Positions 6,137 to 7,905 of a stretch of 7,905 nt of DNA are shown one piece after another. Both the position numbers and the translations under genes were made by a program. The number at the start of each line of letters is the position of its first letter. Position 1 is the first letter of the stretch. The notes under the pieces were generated by a model that worked only from the letters and a program-made list of their open reading frames with translations, was not told the origin of the DNA and searched no databases. Source of the stretch: an uncultured Actinoplanes sp. (GTDB lineage: Bacteria; Actinomycetota; Actinomycetes; Mycobacteriales; Micromonosporaceae); contig NZ_CAKUCL010000304.1 in NCBI RefSeq assembly GCF_934643405.1, positions 1 through 7,905 of the forward strand. The letters run 5' to 3'.

Positions 6137-7164
6137 CCGCCACCGTGCTCGACTTCGAGCTGCCGGCGGGCCTGGAGGCGCGGGAGCCGGTCGAGGCGGG
6201 CGGCGGCCGGCGCGACGACGTACGCCTGCTGGTCAGCCGGGGCACCGAGGTGAGCCATCACCGGTTCACCGAACTGCCGCGCCTGCTCGATCCGGGCGAC
6301 CTGCTGGTGGTGAACAACTCGGCGACGCTGCCGGCGGCACTGCGAGCGGAGGGTCATCAGGAGGTGCACGTGTCCAACGAGCAGGCCGACGGCACCTGGC
6401 TGGTCGAACTGCGCGGGTCGAAGGGCGGCGTAGCGGGCGACCGGCTGCGGGTGCCGGACGGGACGCTCACGCTGCTGCGGCCGTACACAAGCCGTCTGTG
6501 GCTGGTGAGGGCGGACGTGCCCGGCGGCATGGTGGCCTATCTGAGCGCGCACGGACGGCCGATCCGCTATTCCTACACCGAACGCGACTGGCCGATCGAG
6601 GTGTATCAGAACGCGTACGCGACCGAGCCGGGCAGCGCCGAGATGCCCAGCGCCGGCCGTCCGCTCACCGGGCGTGTCCTGGCCGAACTGGCCGGACGCG
6701 GGATCCTCGTCGCCCCGGTCACGCTGCACACGGGGGTGGCGTCGGCCGGGGCGGACGAGCCGCCCTACCCGGAGTGGTTCTCGGTGAGCCGGGCGACCGC
6801 CGGCCTGATCGGCCACGTGCGCGACGGCGGCGGGCGCGTCGTTGCCATCGGCACCACGGTCGTACGGGCGTTGGAGTCCGCAGTGGACGAGGGTGGCCGG
6901 GTGCGGGCCGCGCAGGGCTGGACCGACCTGGTGATCACGCCATCGGCCCCGGTCCGGGCGGTCGACGGCCTGCTCACCGGACTGCACGAGCCGCGCGCCT
7001 CGCACCTGATGATGCTCACCGCGGTGGCCGGCGAGGAGGCGTTGCGAGCCGGTTATGCCGAGGCGTTGCGCGAACGGTACCGCTGGCACGAGTTCGGCGA
7101 CGTCCATCTGCTGCTGCCGTCCTACGGCTCCTCGAAGAGCTCGTGCTCGACGCCCGCCCGGTAG
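6133..7164 (+). CDS. Divergent QueA-like S-adenosylmethionine:tRNA ribosyltransferase-isomerase
   Basis: The protein has 343 residues, near the usual QueA length. QueA moves the ribosyl part of SAM onto 7-aminomethyl-7-deazaguanine in tRNA during queuosine synthesis. Family signatures in order are DFELPAGLEAREP (7-19), GDLLVVNNSATLPAAL (55-70), YQNAYATEPGSAEMPSAGRP (158-177), VTLHTGV (196-202), VVAIGTTVVRALES (236-249), VDGLLTGLHEPRASHLMML (277-295) and YRWHEFGDVHLLLP (316-329). Several positions depart from classical QueA: AAPTAGLHF is AEMPSAGRPL, LHVGxGTF is LHTGVASAG, NFHLPxST is GLHEPRAS, and FFSYGDAM is WHEFGDVH. The family is clear, but the substrate may differ. No tgt or other queuosine gene is in the window. 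It is coupled to the SDR gene by ATGA and lacks its own ribosome-binding site. Its last 14 codons overlap the opposing GntR gene. Confidence 0.85.
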   Translation: MTATVLDFELPAGLEAREPVEAGGGRRDDVRLLVSRGTEVSHHRFTELPRLLDPGDLLVVNNSATLPAALRAEGHQEVHVSNEQADGTWLVELRGSKGGVAGDRLRVPDGTLTLLRPYTSRLWLVRADVPGGMVAYLSAHGRPIRYSYTERDWPIEVYQNAYATEPGSAEMPSAGRPLTGRVLAELAGRGILVAPVTLHTGVASAGADEPPYPEWFSVSRATAGLIGHVRDGGGRVVAIGTTVVRALESAVDEGGRVRAAQGWTDLVITPSAPVRAVDGLLTGLHEPRASHLMMLTAVAGEEALRAGYAEALRERYRWHEFGDVHLLLPSYGSSKSSCSTPAR

Positions 7165-7775
7165 TCGACGTAGATGCGGCGGTAGCGGGCCAGGGCGCCG
7201 TCCGCGTCGCCCGCGTCGAGCAGGACCAGTATCTCGTCGTGGCCGTCGATCCAGGTGTTCCACAGGTTGCTGTCGGCGGTCATCGCGAGGATACGCATCG
7301 TGCGCGCGACCACCAGGTCCACCATGGACTGCAGCTCGCGGTTGCCGCTGGCGAGGATGACGATGCTGCTGAAATCGGCGCCCGCCGCTCCCGCCGCGAG
7401 CACGTTGCCGGCCCGCAGCGCCTCGACGAACTCCTTCTGGCGCCGGCGCATCAGGTCGAGGTGGGTGCCGGTCAGGTTGCGCACGCCCCACTCGAAACCG
7501 GCGCAGGCGAGCACGCCCATCACGTCGATCAGTTCGAGTGCATTCTTCTGGGTGACCCGGGTGACGTGGCGGGTCCGGTTCGGGGCGATGTCGATCAGGC
7601 CCTCGACGGAAAGCTGGGCGATCGCCTCGCGTACCGGCGTGATGCTGACGCCGAGCCGCCCTGCCAGCTCGGCATCCTTGATGAGGGTGCCCGGTGGGAG
7701 CTCTCCGGTGACTATCTCGTTGCGCAGCTGACGAACGACCGCCGCGGTACGGGTCGGCGGGACCGCGTAAGACAT
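7122..7775 (-). CDS. GntR-family transcriptional regulator (FadR/FCD type)
   Basis: A DNA-binding regulator of 217 residues. The winged helix-turn-helix (about 8-73) shows the GntR signature: VVRQLRNEIVTGELPPG (13-29), AELAGRLGVSITPVREA (35-51) and LSVEGLIDI (55-63). The rest is an all-helical FCD-like ligand domain with the recognisable stretch ADFSSIVILASGN (133-145). Usual FCD domains bind a metal through Asp and three His. Here D134 and H179 remain, but the His normally two residues after the Asp is S136, and the last His is replaced within ARYRR (196-200). Metal binding is therefore probably lost or altered. The ATG at 7775 is chosen because homology starts just after it. The longer form from 7838 adds an Arg-rich stretch and runs over the divergent promoter region. 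Its gene is divergent from the MerR gene and overlaps the QueA-like gene tail to tail. Confidence 0.93.
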   Translation of the reverse strand: MSYAVPPTRTAAVVRQLRNEIVTGELPPGTLIKDAELAGRLGVSITPVREAIAQLSVEGLIDIAPNRTRHVTRVTQKNALELIDVMGVLACAGFEWGVRNLTGTHLDLMRRRQKEFVEALRAGNVLAAGAAGADFSSIVILASGNRELQSMVDLVVARTMRILAMTADSNLWNTWIDGHDEILVLLDAGDADGALARYRRIYVDYRAGVEHELFEEP

Positions 7776-7781
7776 ACGGGC

Positions 7782-7787
7782 ACTGTA
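7782..7787 (-). promoter_or_regulatory. Candidate -10 box of the GntR gene (possible leaderless transcript)
   Basis: On the complement, TACAGT fits the TAnnnT -10 pattern and ends six bases before the ATG at 7775. No Shine-Dalgarno sequence lies between them, and no convincing -35 box is seen upstream. If used, transcription would start at or next to the ATG. A small odd-centred palindrome, TCAC-G-GTGA (7789-7797), lies immediately upstream and could be an operator, but it is short. Confidence 0.35.
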
Positions 7788-7832
7788 CTCACGGTGACCG
7801 GACGATGTTCTCCGCACCCGCCGGGTTCGGTC

Positions 7833-7863
7833 TTGCACCTGCCGTAACGGGAGGACCTACCGT
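7833..7863 (+). promoter_or_regulatory. MerR-type promoter/operator with 19-bp spacer
   Basis: TTGCAC (7833-7838) and TACCGT (7858-7863) make -35 and -10 boxes separated by 19 bp. This long spacing is characteristic of promoters that MerR-family proteins activate by untwisting the DNA. An inverted repeat fills most of the spacer: CCTGCCGT-A-ACGGGAGG (7838-7854), eight-base arms with one mismatch around a central A. Transcription would begin about seven bases after the -10, at 7870-7871, which is the first base of the downstream ATG. The arrangement indicates autoregulation by the MerR-family gene that follows. Confidence 0.68.
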
Positions 7864-7870
7864 CGTGGAC

Positions 7871-7905
7871 ATGGACACCTGGAGCATCGGCGAGCTGGCC
7901 GCGCG
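7871..7905 (+). CDS. MerR-family transcriptional regulator, N-terminal fragment (cut by window end)
   Basis: Only eleven full codons are visible: MDTWSIGELAA, followed by CG of the next codon. The W-S-I-G-E-L-A sequence is the first helix-turn-helix element of MerR-family regulators, which dimerise and bind the spacer of 19-bp promoters. The exact MerR-type operator immediately upstream supports this. The start is ATG 7871, because the predicted transcription start falls on it (leaderless). The alternative is GTG 7865, two codons earlier, with GGGAGG ten bases upstream, but that run is also an arm of the operator and lies upstream of the predicted transcript. The effector and C-terminal domain are outside the window. 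Confidence 0.75.
   Translation, partial: MDTWSIGELAA

Noticed and set aside
5901..7847. Long plus-strand open frame (648 codons) across the SDR, QueA-like and GntR genes
   Set aside because: It is a different frame of three recognised genes on both strands, ignores their boundaries, and has shadow-type composition.

Overview
The window is very GC-rich and gene-dense. It uses GTG starts, short operons with overlapping ends, and families typical of high-GC actinomycetes: NarL-type two-component pairs, GntR and MerR regulators, and a secreted GH92 mannosidase. I read it as chromosomal DNA of a filamentous actinomycete, possibly Micromonosporaceae-like (inference; the family cannot be fixed by eye). 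No transposase, integrase, RNA gene, CRISPR array or replication origin is visible.

Layout. A small minus-strand gene (103-342) encodes a one-helix membrane protein with a four-cysteine zinc ribbon. Next comes about 390 bp without a gene (343-733). It holds a degenerate 14-bp tandem array (433-579), a TTGACA-type promoter candidate, and a perfect 14-bp palindrome with a central CG just upstream of the next gene. A large secreted GH92 alpha-mannosidase (734-3589) follows, with an F5/8 type C (CBM32-like) domain inserted inside the catalytic region. Facing it on the minus strand is a two-component operon: a GAF-domain histidine kinase (4191-5327) and its NarL/LuxR response regulator (3527-4201). 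Divergent from the kinase is a two-gene plus-strand operon: a short-chain dehydrogenase (5441-6136) and, with an ATGA overlap, a divergent QueA-like SAM-dependent ribosyltransferase-isomerase homologue (6133-7164). A minus-strand GntR/FCD regulator (7122-7775) faces it. The window ends in the first codons of a plus-strand MerR-family regulator (7871-7905), preceded by a textbook 19-bp-spacer MerR promoter/operator.

How the genes may work together. The GH92 enzyme trims mannose from external glycans and is probably repressed through a LacI-type operator, although no LacI gene lies in the window. The 113-bp region between the kinase and the dehydrogenase carries several alternating GGTCC/GGACC half-sites, including a DevR/DosR-box-like core. 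The two-component system may therefore control itself and the divergent SDR/QueA-like operon (inference). The GntR gene is divergent from the MerR gene and convergent with the QueA-like gene, so it could regulate either side.

The most notable points are the SDR/QueA-like pair beside its candidate regulator, the MerR operator that argues for a leaderless start, the LacI-type operator, the domain insertion in GH92, and two tail-to-tail gene overlaps in which the extra C-terminal tail of one partner is antisense to its neighbour. I see no clear defence system or other wholly new machinery.
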